Shown: one piece after another, positions 23,667-35,756 of the stretch | Numbering within the stretch: the first letter of the stretch is position 1 | Layout of the letters: each line of letters opens with the position of its first letter | Assembly: GCA_024362935.1 (NCBI GenBank) | Contig: JANCRA010000011.1 | Span: 8,549,501-8,613,500, forward strand | From: Setophaga petechia | Lineage: Eukaryota; Chordata; Aves; Passeriformes; Parulidae | Direction of reading: 5' to 3' | DNA length: 64,000 bases | Notes under the pieces: model-generated | What the model saw: only the letters and a program-made list of their open reading frames with translations | What the model was told of the DNA's origin: nothing | The model's database searches: none | Made by a program: the position numbers and the translations under genes

Positions 23667-24769
23667 GGTGCCAGTGTGTGAGCCTATTGCCCACTGGGGG
23701 TCACTCTAGGAAAAATATGAACCATTTGAGATGTTTCATATGATTTTCTTTAGGCATTTACTACATTGTAAGTTGAATCTCAGTCTGGGAGGCTGGTCTC
23801 TTCTCCGGGGTGACAAGCTGAATACATGATTCACTAGGTCAAGTGAATCTTGTCCAGGCTGTCTAACAAGAGTTAAAATCTAAAGAGGTTTACTTTTGTT
23901 TCTGAGGGTAAAGGAAATTAGTGAAAAAATTACTTTATGCTTTATTCTGAGTCATAAGAAGAAAGTGTCTGAGAATTTTAAGGCAGAAGACAATGTGAGT
24001 GAAAATGATCACAAAAGGGTTTCTGATCTGGAGGAAAGGAAGGAATGAGTAAAAGAAGCTGAATAATGTCAAAGGACTTTAAAAGAGCTTGTTTCTTTGA
24101 ACTTTGGAATTGATAGGTAAGGGCTAGGAAGGGAGGGAAAAGAAAGTTCAAAGGAACCGGCAGATGTTTAGAAGGCAAGATCTACAGACATGGAAGCAGA
24201 CTGTCCCACTGAAGAAGGAAAACACAAAATATCACAAGAACTTCAGGCACACTTCAATTACTTGAAAATCAGGAATTCTGTAACTAATGACAACAAGATA
24301 ATGCACTGGTAAAGGAAAAATTTAAAAAGTAACACTAACAGCTAGTTCAATGAGTGACAACTACAAAGAAAAAATTGAGGTGTTTCAGTCCTATTGAAAT
24401 AAAGGGAAGAGGTTGGAAGTTACTGTTCTGTTACTTTGTGGACAATGAGAGGAAAGCTGGTCACAAAGTAGAGGATAAACAACAGCCTTTCCTGGATTCA
24501 ATTTTCCCAAACAGACTAATTGCCATGGGGTACTTGGAACAGTTTAGGTTAACTTGCACTGAGGGAAAGGAACACAAGCTAGAATGGGGGACAGAGATGA
24601 AATAGTGGAGGCAAGCTGGACACAATCAGAGTATTTCTTGACACACAATCATCAGAGTCTCTTTAAAATGTCCCTTGTGTGCCTCAAATGAGACCATCCG
24701 TGAACTTTAGCTTTTAACAACTTGCGAAGGATGAGGAAGGGCAAATTTAAACATGAAAATGAGGAAGCC
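23667..24769. other. Purine-rich intron; possible 5' part of the next old CR1
   Basis: No gene is visible. From about 23.98 kb the plus strand is A/G-rich, as expected for CR1 ORF2 sense strands, and may be the badly decayed upstream part of the CR1 that becomes recognisable at about 24770. I could not align it confidently by eye. Confidence 0.4.
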
Positions 24770-26057
24770 TGTCAGCTTAACTTTGATACATGGTGAAATG
24801 CTCCTGAAAATTATTAATCAATTTGTAAACACCTTGAGGGTAATAAGCTGATGGAAAAACAGTCAGTGTGGATTTATTACCAAAAAAAATGTGTCAAAAC
24901 TTTCTAATTTCCTTTTTGAGCAGAATAAGAGGTGTAGGAGATAGAAATAGTAGGTATGCCTTTACTACAGCTTTTGCCAGTGTTGTGGAAAACTATGTAG
25001 CCTTCTTATAAGTAAACAGGTTAAAAAATAATCCAGGTGAAAAGATTGTCAGGCAAGTGAAGGACTCCTTGAAGTACTGTGTCCAGGGAACAGTTGTTGT
25101 TCGTTTGGCAGACGGGGAGGCAGCCTGAAGTGTAGTGCTGCTGTTGTTACATTCTGCCCCAGGTCGGTGGTGCGCATGGTTTTCATTATTGTCTTGAACA
25201 ACGGGCTGGAGAGAGCAGTGTGCAAGGGACTGAAAGCTCCAGTAGGCTTTGGATATTATGGAGGTCAGATTTAGAGTCCTGAGTGGTCTTCATAAAAAGC
25301 AGAAATGGTTAAAATTACTAAGACGGGAATTCAGCAAATAAAAGTAAGGCCTTTAGTGGAGTGTTTTCCTCATAAAGGGAAAAGAAATGTGTGTATGCAG
25401 ACTAGGGTATCTGACTAAGTAACAGTGAGAGACCATGTGATGTTGGGATGTCACAAGCTGAATATGAGTCATGCTATGATATGTCTGGCAGAGAAAATGG
25501 GGAAGAAACCAGACTCTAATCTAAGTCACAGTCTTGTATGTAAGCCCTAGAACATCCTTCAGTCTTTTCTGCTGACTGGCTGTTGCTCTGCTGGGATAGT
25601 GTCCAGAGCTGGCTTCACACCATGGAACAGTATAGACTCACTGGAGAACGCCAGAAAAAGAGCAGTAGGAGTGAGCAGAGATTTAGAAAAGACCAGTGAG
25701 AAAATATTGAAAGAGTTGGGTCCAGGATGCAAGGACAAAGATGGAAAGAGAGACAATCTTTGAAGTATATTAAAGGTTTTTTAATATTAAATCATAGGGT
25801 GTTTTGCCATACCATCTCCACTAACCAAAGGTAAGAGGAGAAGGAATTAGTTTGCACCTAAAGGGATTCAGTTTGGGTATTAGAAACTTAGCATAAGCAT
25901 ATTAAAATGGAGTAATTGGGGAAACTGGAGCAGAGTGATAGGTGTGAGGAATAAGTAAGAGTCCCCTGTGTGGATATTTGTCTTTGCCTTGAGTCAAGGA
26001 GTAGACTAGATTAGTTGTTTGAAGTCCATTTCAGTTCTCTTTTGTGATTCAGTCCAC
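24770..26057 (+). mobile_element. Old, highly diverged CR1 LINE
   Basis: Successive blocks match an older CR1 consensus in order. They are a GTCAGCTTAACTTTGATACA block, AAAATTATTAATCAATTTGT, CAGTCAGTGTGGATTTATTA, TTTCTAATTTCCTTTTTGAG, and CTACAGCTTTTGCCAG (the S-K-A-F-D equivalent). The 3' end is GACTAGATTAGTTGTTTGAA followed by TCCATTTCAGTTCTCTTTTG. Identity is clearly lower than in the other copies here, so it predates them and may be shared across birds. Confidence 0.8.
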
Positions 26058-27684
26058 TAAAGGAATATACAGATTAAAAACGTAAAACAAGAGTAAAATT
26101 GATTTAAACCAAGGGTATCTTTGTGTTAATTTGAACTGTGATTATATTGAGCATTTCAAATATTCCTGGTTTAAATTAATCCCTTATGTTCCAGTGTTAG
26201 TATCATCTGTTTATGGAGGTCTTTTACAATGCCTTTTTATTTATTAAAAAATAGTCCTTGGTGTGATAATCTCTTTGAGTATGAGTTATACAAGTAATGA
26301 AGAAGACACTACAGTGTTCTTAAAATTGTTCTCAGGTATCTGGTGAATGCCCTAGTATTTCAGTAAATTGGCTGAATCCATCCTGTAAAAACTAGACATC
26401 TTGTGAGACAATATGTACAAATAAATGCCAATTTCTTAAACATGTAACACTTGAATAAAGAAGTATCTGCCCCCTAAAAATGATCTGCTCTCAAAAAACA
26501 CTCGGCTCATTCAGTAGCCTTATATATCTTCCTTTATCCACTATTGTACTGGTGACATTAATTCAATGAGGAGGCCAAAATGGAAGCATGATAGTTATTT
26601 TTCATGTTTGATTTTCTTCTCTGTGAATTTAACAAAAAGATATTTATGTTAAGCAAATTATGCCTTGGCTTTTTGTTTTCTGCTGCTGGATGAAATCATG
26701 TAGAAGGATTATTTTTTTTCCCTTTTCCCTGAAGACTAGAGCATTCAACCACAGATGCCATTTTTTACATTAGATAGAGAACCTTGTTGTCTATTACTGC
26801 AAGTGATTTATTAGTACATAGGTCACTCTGAGGAGCAGTGACTAGCCAACAGGACACAGAAATCACACCACACAATGCCTGCAGAATCTAATTATGTTTG
26901 ATGTTTAATATTAACCCAAGCTGTAAAATAAGACTTAAACAAACAAAAATCCTCGAAAAAAAGGAAAGCCAAAAAGAAAACAGAAACCAGAGAATTTCTG
27001 GGATAAATTTTCTTCTTACAGGAAATCAGTGCTGAGCAGAGTGTCCAAAGCAAGGGAAGAGCTGCTTTTTGCCCTTCTGCATTCTGCTGCACCCAGCTGT
27101 CCTGCTTCCTCTGTCTCTCTCTCTGCACATATGTGCCACCCACCTAAGGAAACAAATGGAAATAACTGGTCCCAGTGTGGCACTTCAGTCCTTCAAGTTG
27201 ATTCTGGCCAGGAAGATTTCCTGTGTATAATAATAATTTATTCACACCCCCAAAGCTTCTCTCAGTGTGGGGGGCACCTGCTCACCTGCTGTCACAGGAG
27301 CCCTGTCATCCACTGAGCTCCATTTAGCCAGATGCCAAGCACCATTCATCTGGGAAAAAAGGATCTTAACAGCCACAGCTAAGAATGTGACTGACTCAGA
27401 TAATGTATTAAAAGCAGGAATGAAAGAGTTAATTCATTTTTCCATCCATAATTTTTTTTCTTTGTAGAACTGATTTGACACAGTCTAGCAGGGTGCTGTT
27501 ACTGAAAAATTGAAGCACCAGGTGTGATTAAATAAGACCACACGTTTCATTCCCTCTTTAATTTCACATCATCCTTCAGCAGCTGTACCCTTTGCTTTCT
27601 GATGGTTGGAGAGCACACTGCTTTTACAGCAGGCAGCTTGCTGCATTGGTAGTGTGTACCATGGGGCTGTTGTGAATCAAATCT

Positions 27685-27700
27685 ATTTGTGCGCACAAAT
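27685..27700. repeat. Perfect 16-bp palindrome ATTTGTGCGCACAAAT
   Basis: A perfect even palindrome with a GTGCGCAC core sits in AT-rich DNA, flanked by an outer ATCAAA (27676-27681) and TTTGAT (27710-27715) pair. A CpG retained in an AT-rich setting suggests constraint or recent origin. It could be a dimeric factor site, which is inference only. Confidence 0.9.
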
Positions 27701-27954
27701 TATTTATTGTTTGATGGACCAAACTTATTAATCTGTTTATTTCTCAAATAGAAAATACAGAGTGCATTTGGGTAATGGAGACAAGCTAGCTTGGCTCCTT
27801 GGTATTTCCTGAGGTTCATCCATGCAGCAGAATGTGTCATTCCACTGTAAAGAGAGTAAAAAGGGAAAGTGTAAAGACAGTGGTGGAACTTGAGATCTTT
27901 CTTCTGTTTCTACGAATCAAAGCTCTGCAGGATCTGATGAAGTCACCTGCTTTG

Positions 27955-27986
27955 CTGAGATTCTGTGGCCTGAATCTCAGGCCACA
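27955..27986. repeat. Two overlapping perfect hairpins (mutually exclusive)
   Basis: Hairpin 1 has arms CTGAGATTC (27955-27963) and GAATCTCAG (27972-27980) with an 8-nt loop. Hairpin 2 has arms TGTGGCCTGA (27964-27973) and TCAGGCCACA (27977-27986) with a 3-nt loop. They share bases, so only one can form at a time. This is direct sequence observation and no function is known. Confidence 0.9.
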
Positions 27987-28852
27987 AGGAGACTGAATCA
28001 CTGCTCTCCTGGCCACTGCAGGGCAGTTGTACTGGCACAGTGCAGAAATTGTACCCTTGTCCCTTCGCTGCTGCATCAAAAAGGTGGCACAGAGGCCACA
28101 ATGGCTATTAGTGGTTAGAACATGATGCCACAAAAAGAAAACAGTAATATTTTTAACTGTTCTTTGCTTCAGAATAGTGTTCTTATGTAAAACTGAATTG
28201 GATCCTTACAATATTGCTGGTAGTTATTCCAGGCAATGTTTTCACTTAGAAACTTTGGCTAGTCTCACTTGTCAGCCAAGAGCAGCTCAAAACAAAAACA
28301 TATATCTTTTAATTTTTTTAATTCCTCAAAGGAATAGGGATTTTTGTCTAATACTGTGAGACTGTTGCCTGCAGTAAAAAATGGTTGTGCAGAAGTGACA
28401 GTGGCTTGGTCTGAGGTGTTCCAGTGCAGCTGTGCCATAACTAATCCAAAGAACAGAAGTCTGTGCTCTGTTGTGCATCAGTTGAATCTGATATATTGTT
28501 GTCCTATGGTGTCAGCTCCAAGGCCTACAATTCACAGGAACACAGGTTTGAGTGTTTCTGAAGAGGCCTACTGCTGTAACTTTGGCTCTGTTCTCCTCCA
28601 GCATCTCTGGGTCTGCACTCCATTTATTTCCCACTGCACTCAGTGGTGATGTTTATACAGCTATGCAACTGTGGTGTTCCTGTACAATGTGCTGGCCCTT
28701 CTCAGCAAGTTTGAGCAGCATTTGGCTGTTGCCTGTTTATAAATGTGACAATGCAGCAGTCTTGCCTGTCCTCCAGCACCCTTAGTCCCCTGTGTAAACC
28801 AGCCAGTTTTGCTTTCTGAGGACTTGTCAAAAATGCATCCATCAAAATTAAA

Positions 28853-28900
28853 CAGATGAGTTGAACAAGTAAAAACCAGATGAGTTAAACAAGTAAAAGG
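28853..28900. repeat. 24-bp tandem duplication
   Basis: CAGATGAGTTGAACAAGTAA plus four bases (28853-28876) is followed by a second copy (28877-28900) with one internal substitution (G to A) and changes in the last two bases. Confidence 0.9.
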
Positions 28901-30520
28901 GTGCCTGAGCACTATAGTTCTTTTATTCCCAAGTAAACAGGGTTTTGAATGCTGTAGCATTATTCTGACATGAAAGAAAAAAGATGCCAGGGGACACTGA
29001 CAGAAGGAGTTTGTAGGTTTTAGAGATGCATCTGGTCCTGTGTTTCAGTATAAATAATGCCTATGAACACCTGTCCCTTCTTAAGTTTGACCTTGGAAGC
29101 AGCATTGGGGCCAGCTCATTTGATGTCATCTCTTTTTTAAGTTGAGCTCTGCATATGAAACTGGCTACCTGTAAATGCAAAGGTGTCCTTAAAAGTGAGC
29201 TGGCATTTATGCAAACTTGACTTAAGTTACACAGGAGAAGATACTCTTTAATCTGTGAGAGAACAAAAATTAAAACTCCACTGAACTCCAAATGAATTTT
29301 TTTTTTCTTTTCATTAGTAGACCAGTCTTCATAGAGATGCAGAATGATGCTCTGACCTTTCATCCCCTTTGTGATAGAGCATCACTGTTTCATCCTAAGT
29401 CTGAGTTGTGTAAAGTTTACTGGTGTTAACACAAACATTATTATTTCTTCACTGTGTAGTCACATATATACAAAGGAAGTGTTTCAAAAGGGGAAATTAT
29501 ATTCAAGTAATTGTTTCTTGTTATGCTGAGGATGTTTAAAATTATTTTCTGAGATCATGATGAACGGCTTAGGCAATCTTTCAGATTATGAAAGTTACCT
29601 AGTAATGTCAACCTAAAGTATTTAAAAATACAGTATTGACCCCCTTCAGAAATAATGAGGTTTAAAAGAACCCACATTTTGCTCTAGATGTTTTGGGAGG
29701 GAGTCTATAGTCTATTCTTGGTTTGAGGCTGAAGCATTAAGCCTTTTATAAACCCAAAGTAAACATTTTCATGCCATTCCCTGTTTTGCAGAGCTTTAAG
29801 GGAAATGCCAGATTAATACTGGGAAAGTCAGCAGTAGCCCTTGCTCCTCTTGCCAAAGCAAAGCAAGGTGTCATTATTTTCCCTACTGCTTTCTCCATAT
29901 CCCTTCTTTTCTTTAGGGGAATGAACTTCTTTCTCTGCCTCAAAAAACCCAAATGCTTTTGCCATCAGTGCTGCCTTTCCATCAAAGTCCTTTAATGCAG
30001 CTCTTTTCCTCTCCACACGCAAAGCAGCCTTCACTCACACCTGCTCTGTGATAGGATCCTTCTCCCTGAGGAGAGCACAACATCTGTTTTGTTTCCTTCA
30101 TGGAGAAAGAGAGAGACGCTCTCAAGAAATTCTCCTTTCCTGCTTGCTAGCAACAACAGAGATTTTTTTAAGCATTTGGTGTTTGTGGAAAGAGGAAAAG
30201 ACAGTAGAGTGCTAGACAGGAAAAAACAGCCATGGAAAAATAAATTTGAACATAATTTCAGCTATAATTAAAGGTCTTAAAAAGAAGTCAAACTGCAAAT
30301 TTTCTTGCTAGAAATTTTCTTTTCTGGAAAGAAAAATGAGCATCTTAAAATGAAGTGCCTTTGTGGAAGGATGTGCTTGGGGTTATAGTGTAGGACTGCT
30401 CTTTGGGACATCTTGGCTCTAAATCTGCTCTGAGCTTCTTGGGTGATACCAGACCAGAAACTTAACCCTTTTTTTTTAATGGTCCATATTTAAAATGTGG
30501 AGGAATTGTGACTTTTGGTG

Positions 30521-30564
30521 TTTTGTAGTGCTCGAAAGCACTACAAAAGGAAATGACGTTTCCT
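30521..30564. repeat. Perfect 12-bp stem with CGAA loop, next to a second palindrome
   Basis: TTTTGTAGTGCT (30521-30532) and AGCACTACAAAA (30537-30548) are perfectly complementary around a CGAA tetraloop. Immediately adjoining, AGGAAA (30548-30553) and TTTCCT (30559-30564) flank TGACG, a half cAMP-response-like core. The stem is too short for a microRNA precursor. It could be the relic of a hairpin-ended mobile element or a regulatory site. Confidence 0.9.
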
Positions 30565-33456
30565 AAATAGAAGCAGCTGTGCCATTGCAATGATGGCAAT
30601 TTTTTGTGTATGATACTAAAAAGGGTTTATATCCTTTAAAGTGTGGGAAGCGTTGTCAAGCAGTGTGTAACTGCATCCCTGGGGAATCAGTTTGTTGTTA
30701 GCATAGTGGGACCTGCAGCTTCAGTAAGGGGCCTACTTGAGAATGAGTTAAAAGGTGTAAAGTGAAAGAGCTTCACAGAAGGGCCCTGTGCTCTGCCTGC
30801 TCACGCTGTCCATGCTCGCTGCACAGATTTTGGAAGCAGTGGGTTTTGTTGCATACAATCTCCCTGCTAGTTAGAAGCCACACTGAAACCAAAGGCTCTG
30901 AGCTGAGCTGTTTGTGGGCTGGATTGGGGAAGATTTCACATCTCTGCGGGTGCTTCTGCTGTGGCACATAATAAGAAGCTGTGATCAGTGGGCGATAGGG
31001 CACTCTGGATGCTGCCTGGGAAATCCACATGTGCAGCTTGAAGATACTAAATAAACATTGCAACTTAGCAAAGCTCCTGCTTGTGATATGGTTAGAGCTG
31101 GTGTCATACAGATGACTAGTTCCATCATTCATAAATTCTTAAATAAATGAAAAGATTTTTATCTTTTAAAGTTGACCCACAACTCCTTAAACTCTCTTTT
31201 ATGTTTACAATTTAATACTTCAGCCCTTGACAACATTACCAATTTGAACCCAGCACATCTGGATTTTTTAATACTAATGAAAAGTATGTCATGTGCTCAA
31301 CTTGTTCATGCAGTACCAATCAAAATAAACCAAAGATACTCTGCTTTTACTACTGATATCAAAACTGTCTCCAAATCGGTATGGAAATGTGTTTGGAGGA
31401 GAAGTAAGATGTGTATTTCAGTGGCATCCTGGTTTAATCTTTTAATAGCTACATTAGCAAAAATGCCCATTCCTTGGTGGTTATTGTGCGTTTGAAGGGC
31501 CAGTACAAATAATATTTTCAGAGGTGCCAGAGTAGGAGGAAGTTGTTAGTAGTGTTTCAGGACCCTCTTAATTCACCAAGCATATTATTTGTATGTATTT
31601 CTGCAGATCAGTTAAAATAGTCTCCTGTGTTTAAAAATTCACCCACCAATATCACAATTTAGAAGCAATCTTGCAACATGGTATTTGTCCTAATCTGATG
31701 AATCTGGGACATGCTGTGGTTTAAAATAGTCAGGCTTTTAGGTCCATTTGCTGTAGCATTTCCACAGTGTAACATTCAGGCCAGTGGTGGCAGTTCTGTC
31801 CTCTCTCCAGTGCTCGTTGTGATGGCCATGTACATTTCCCAAACCTGCCATTCACTTCCATTGTTGGTTGTGTTTGTTACTAGGGGAAGCCACCAGATTT
31901 CCACCATCACCACCTGCATGTCCATCACTGAGGACAGTATAGCTTGTGGATAACCAACAAAAAACAGGGGAGCAGAAACACTTGAAAAAAAGAGAAAGTA
32001 ACAAACAAAGAAATTCTGACTGCTGGAAAGAGAAGATTGGTTGAGTTGTAGCAGAAGTAATGAAGTGTGAAATGTGCTATTCCCAACCAGTACGCCATGC
32101 TGCTTTAATTTACAGAATATATAATTATACAACATTAACATTCTGCTACATCAGTCTTTGACAAAAATTGAAATTAAAACAGCAAAATGCATGAGTCTAT
32201 TTTTAATACAATTATTGTCATAATGGTGGATAAGGCTACAAACTTAAATGATTTTCCTGATTTTAAGATTATGTCTTTAAGATTCTTTGATTTTGTGCCC
32301 TGGTAAATCTTTGAATACTGTTAAAAAACAACTTAGTTTAATAAACCTTTACTGAATACTTGTGGAAGTCCTTCCAGTATACATTGAACCTCCCCTCCCA
32401 AGAAGATGTGTTTTAAAAATCAGATTAACTTTTATCTTTCTGGTACTTGATAATGATTTATACTAAGCCCATAGGCAGCCTAGAGCATACAGAGTGCATA
32501 TGCACAGACCTGGCTGGGTCAAGAGCTGACCTTTCTGAGCTGCTGTCTCCAGAGGAAGGAGCATTGTTTAGTCACTGAGATGCTAACAAGGCAGTGCTGA
32601 GAGACAAACTAATTTTGGTAGCTTCATGCAGAAAAAAAAGCCCCTCTGAAACTTAATGACCTTCTGTAGGGGAAAAAGGCTTTAGGCATGAAGATACAAG
32701 CAGAAATCAACAAGGCAGTCATCTGGGAGAGAATACAGAAAAAGAAACAACTGGAATACACTGTATGTTCTAGTTTAAGTTACTATTTTGACATAGGAGC
32801 GCAGTTGACAAAGTAGGTAAGGTACAAAACCATCACTGTGTTTAAAACACAGCTCTTGATCTCTCACAAGGAATAAAGTGGGATTTTTATTAATGAATGC
32901 CCAGTGTCTAGATGTGTTGTGTGCACATCATCAAAGGCAGCACTGAATTCTCAAAATCATGAAATAATGTATTATATGCAGGAGGAACCTGGGGAGCATA
33001 TTTAGAGGTTTTACTGAATTTTGGGAAGAAGGATGTTCCTATTCTGACAGGAACAACAAAAAACTCATGTTACTGAGTTTATTTTCACTCAGATAGCCAG
33101 ACTTCTATGTTTTTGGGCATATAATACTCAAAGAGATGAATGGTTTAGAACAGCTGTTCTAAAAGTGTTTGGAATATTTTTATGAAGAAATACCTTTCTT
33201 ACATGTTCAGATTATGTCAGCACTCATGTAAGAGTGGATGGCAGCATGGCATGGGGATGTTTCTTAGGAAAAAATGCCTAGAAAACAGATATCCAGGTTT
33301 TATGGACATGTAGTCCATTCCTTTGCACCAAAACAAAATCAATGCATAGAATTTGTAATTCTGGCTGGAAAACAGATATAATTACTTTTAGTTGGCAATA
33401 TTAATGGTTTGATAGCATACCACAAATGTCAGTTATACAATTACAATACTAAGTGA

Positions 33457-34205
33457 TCATGTCATGTAGCAACCATACAGTTGCTGAAGGACATGGTAAT
33501 GGGATGGTGGCTTACTCAAATTAATTTGTAGGTCACCAACCCCTGGCCATACACTTTGATGGTGACCAAGAGAAAAAAGTTCTTTCTTACAGCAATGACA
33601 ATACTGCAGATCTCCAAGAATGCAAGCCTTTGTGCTGATCCAGGATATGTGACTCAATGACATTTTTCTTATACCACCGGGGGGGACTCTGATACTGGAA
33701 GCTGTCTTAATGCAGAGATTGGGATATTGTGCCAAAGCTGTGACTCAGAGAATGAGTTGCTGTGGGACTTCTCTAGCTGGTATTCCACATTAGACAGGTG
33801 GTGCTGGTCTCGCTGAAACTCCCACTGTGCAAAAGGCTGACAAATGCTTTGGACTGACATAACAATAATACCAAATTTCTGTGGTACACGTACCATAGGA
33901 ATTCAACATATCCCTGAACTAGCTCGAGTCTTTCTATGTTCTATTTAAGGGATATTGACAAAATGGGCCACATTATCACTCAAGTGATTAATATGTAAGC
34001 TATAAAAGGACCCGGACAAAAAGAATAAATAAAGGAAAAACTCTAAACCAAACCTATTTTCTGCTCCTATGCTCATACTGCTGGTTATGCAGAAGCAGTA
34101 AACAAGCCCTATTCCCAAAGCTGTGCTGACAGCACTGATGATGGTGGTGCACAAATTAGGAGGTAAACAAAAAGCCGTGTTAATTTCAAGCTCCATTAGA
34201 AGCAC
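33457..34205 (-). other. Unrecognised minus-strand region with clustered open frames
   Basis: Three minus-strand open frames lie nearly end to end (33945-34205, 33669-33896, 33457-33735) in different phases. The first has a strongly hydrophobic, Cys-containing stretch that could be a membrane segment, and the others are of ordinary composition. This pattern can come from a decayed insertion, such as an old endogenous retroviral or other viral coding region. I recognise no family motif, and chance remains a fair explanation. Confidence 0.2.
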
Positions 34206-35711
34206 AGGCGGTTAAAAAAATCAATGTCTCCCAAACAGAAAAGGTCAAAATTGGTAGGGAAAGAAAGTTGGTTTTCCGGTAGGTGTAAGGCTTTTTAATT
34301 ATTATTATTATTAATTTTAAATTGTGTGTAAGCAAGAAGAAACCACTGGTCAGTGTCACATTAGTGAGTAGAACACTGAAAATAAACAACTAGCAAACTT
34401 TAAATTTTTTTAGAAAAATATACTCATCTTTGGCTCAGGTTGAAATTCTTGTATTTAAAGGCTGGTTTCTATTTTAAATTTTGCCTGTAGGTTCTGTGGA
34501 TATTCAGTTACATTTATAATCTTGGCATGACACATTTGAAGGATCATTCTTTTGAAAAGTGTAATCATCAGATTTCACTGTTTTCTCTTGGCATGGTATA
34601 TTCTTGGATCCAAATCCTTGGGGCCTGTTAATTTAAATTTTAGGTTTTGTTGTGCATCCAGATTAAGTCTGGAAATACATGTGTGTCATTTTGTTATCAA
34701 GTTGTCTAGCAGAGGATGACAGGAAGAACAAATACTGCTTTTTATGTTTTTGTTTTATAGTGATGTGTCACCTTCAACTCCACTCGCATTAAATCCGTAT
34801 CACTTCATGTGATCTTTGCTTTGCATATTAAACTAAGTTTCATATGGCCATGTTAAATTATGTATGGAGATAGAGTTGTGTGGTATGGTGTTGGGAGCCA
34901 TACAAACACCAATGCATGTGTATTAACCTTGGAATATTAACACGACAGAGTTTGACCTTACAGAGACAAGTTGCTCACTAAGTGTTTGAGGAACTGGTGG
35001 CCTTACCATGGCCACAGATTTTCTGAAAATTGTTATTCTTACACTTAGAATTTATAGAACTGCTATAGTTATATGTATTTAGTGCAACCTCTTTTGGTGA
35101 AAAGGAATGTTATGAACAAGGCTCCTAATGCTTCATCCTTCATCCTTCATTACCAGCTAGTCACAGAATTTTTCTAACACAAATGTCCCTGTGTAGTGGG
35201 CAGTAATCTGCTCTACAGAATAGATTATGCAGAAAATGCAGGGAGTTCAAAAACCGTGGTTTATGTACAAAAATGTATTCATGTGATAGATATTTAGATT
35301 GGTTTTAAACCATTTTCCACAGCCAATACTTTTGTAGTAGAGTCAGGATCTCTGGTAGAGACCAAAGGTAAGATCCCAACTTAACACAGTTTGCTTCCAA
35401 ACAGCTGCATCTCCTCATTGTCTTTTCAGCTCATTCTTAAGACACAGCTTGCTCTTCTAATTGTCATTCTCTTCAGTGAACATTAGCATACTTGTTAAAT
35501 TGGCATTTGTGTCCCAGAAATCCCCTGCCTGTCCAGTGACTCACTCAGACCTGCATTTTGCACACCCTGGGGAGGCATGGAACAAGTCATCTCAGTGCTT
35601 TTAGCTCCAGCTCCTGAAACTGTTGAGCATCAAATTCAGTCCTCCCTTTTTGCTTCATTAACTGTCGTTGTTGTTGGGAGAAAAGAGGCTGTTAAAGAGG
35701 AAGAAGTCTGA

Positions 35712-35756
35712 AAGAAGTCCTAAAAGGACTTCTTCCTTTTATAGAGGAAGAAGTCC
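35712..35756. repeat. Three-arm inverted repeat with competing hairpins
   Basis: GGACTTCTTCCT (35726-35737) pairs perfectly with AGGAAGAAGTCC (35745-35756) across a 7-nt loop. Its first nine bases also pair with AAGAAGTCC (35712-35720) across a 5-nt loop. A further related GAGGAAGAAGTCTG lies upstream at about 35698-35710. The purine-rich arm thus occurs three times with one reverse copy. Confidence 0.9.

Noticed and set aside
23179..23694. 171-codon minus-strand open frame
   Set aside because: It lies antisense to CR1 copy B and has no independent coding evidence.
30521..30548. Possible microRNA precursor
   Set aside because: The stem is only 12 bp with no extended pairing in the flanks, too short for Drosha/Dicer processing.
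34001..34009. TATAAAAGG box, also at 44098-44106
   Set aside because: Isolated TATA-like words without an initiator, a CpG-rich promoter or a downstream gene are expected by chance in AT-rich intron.
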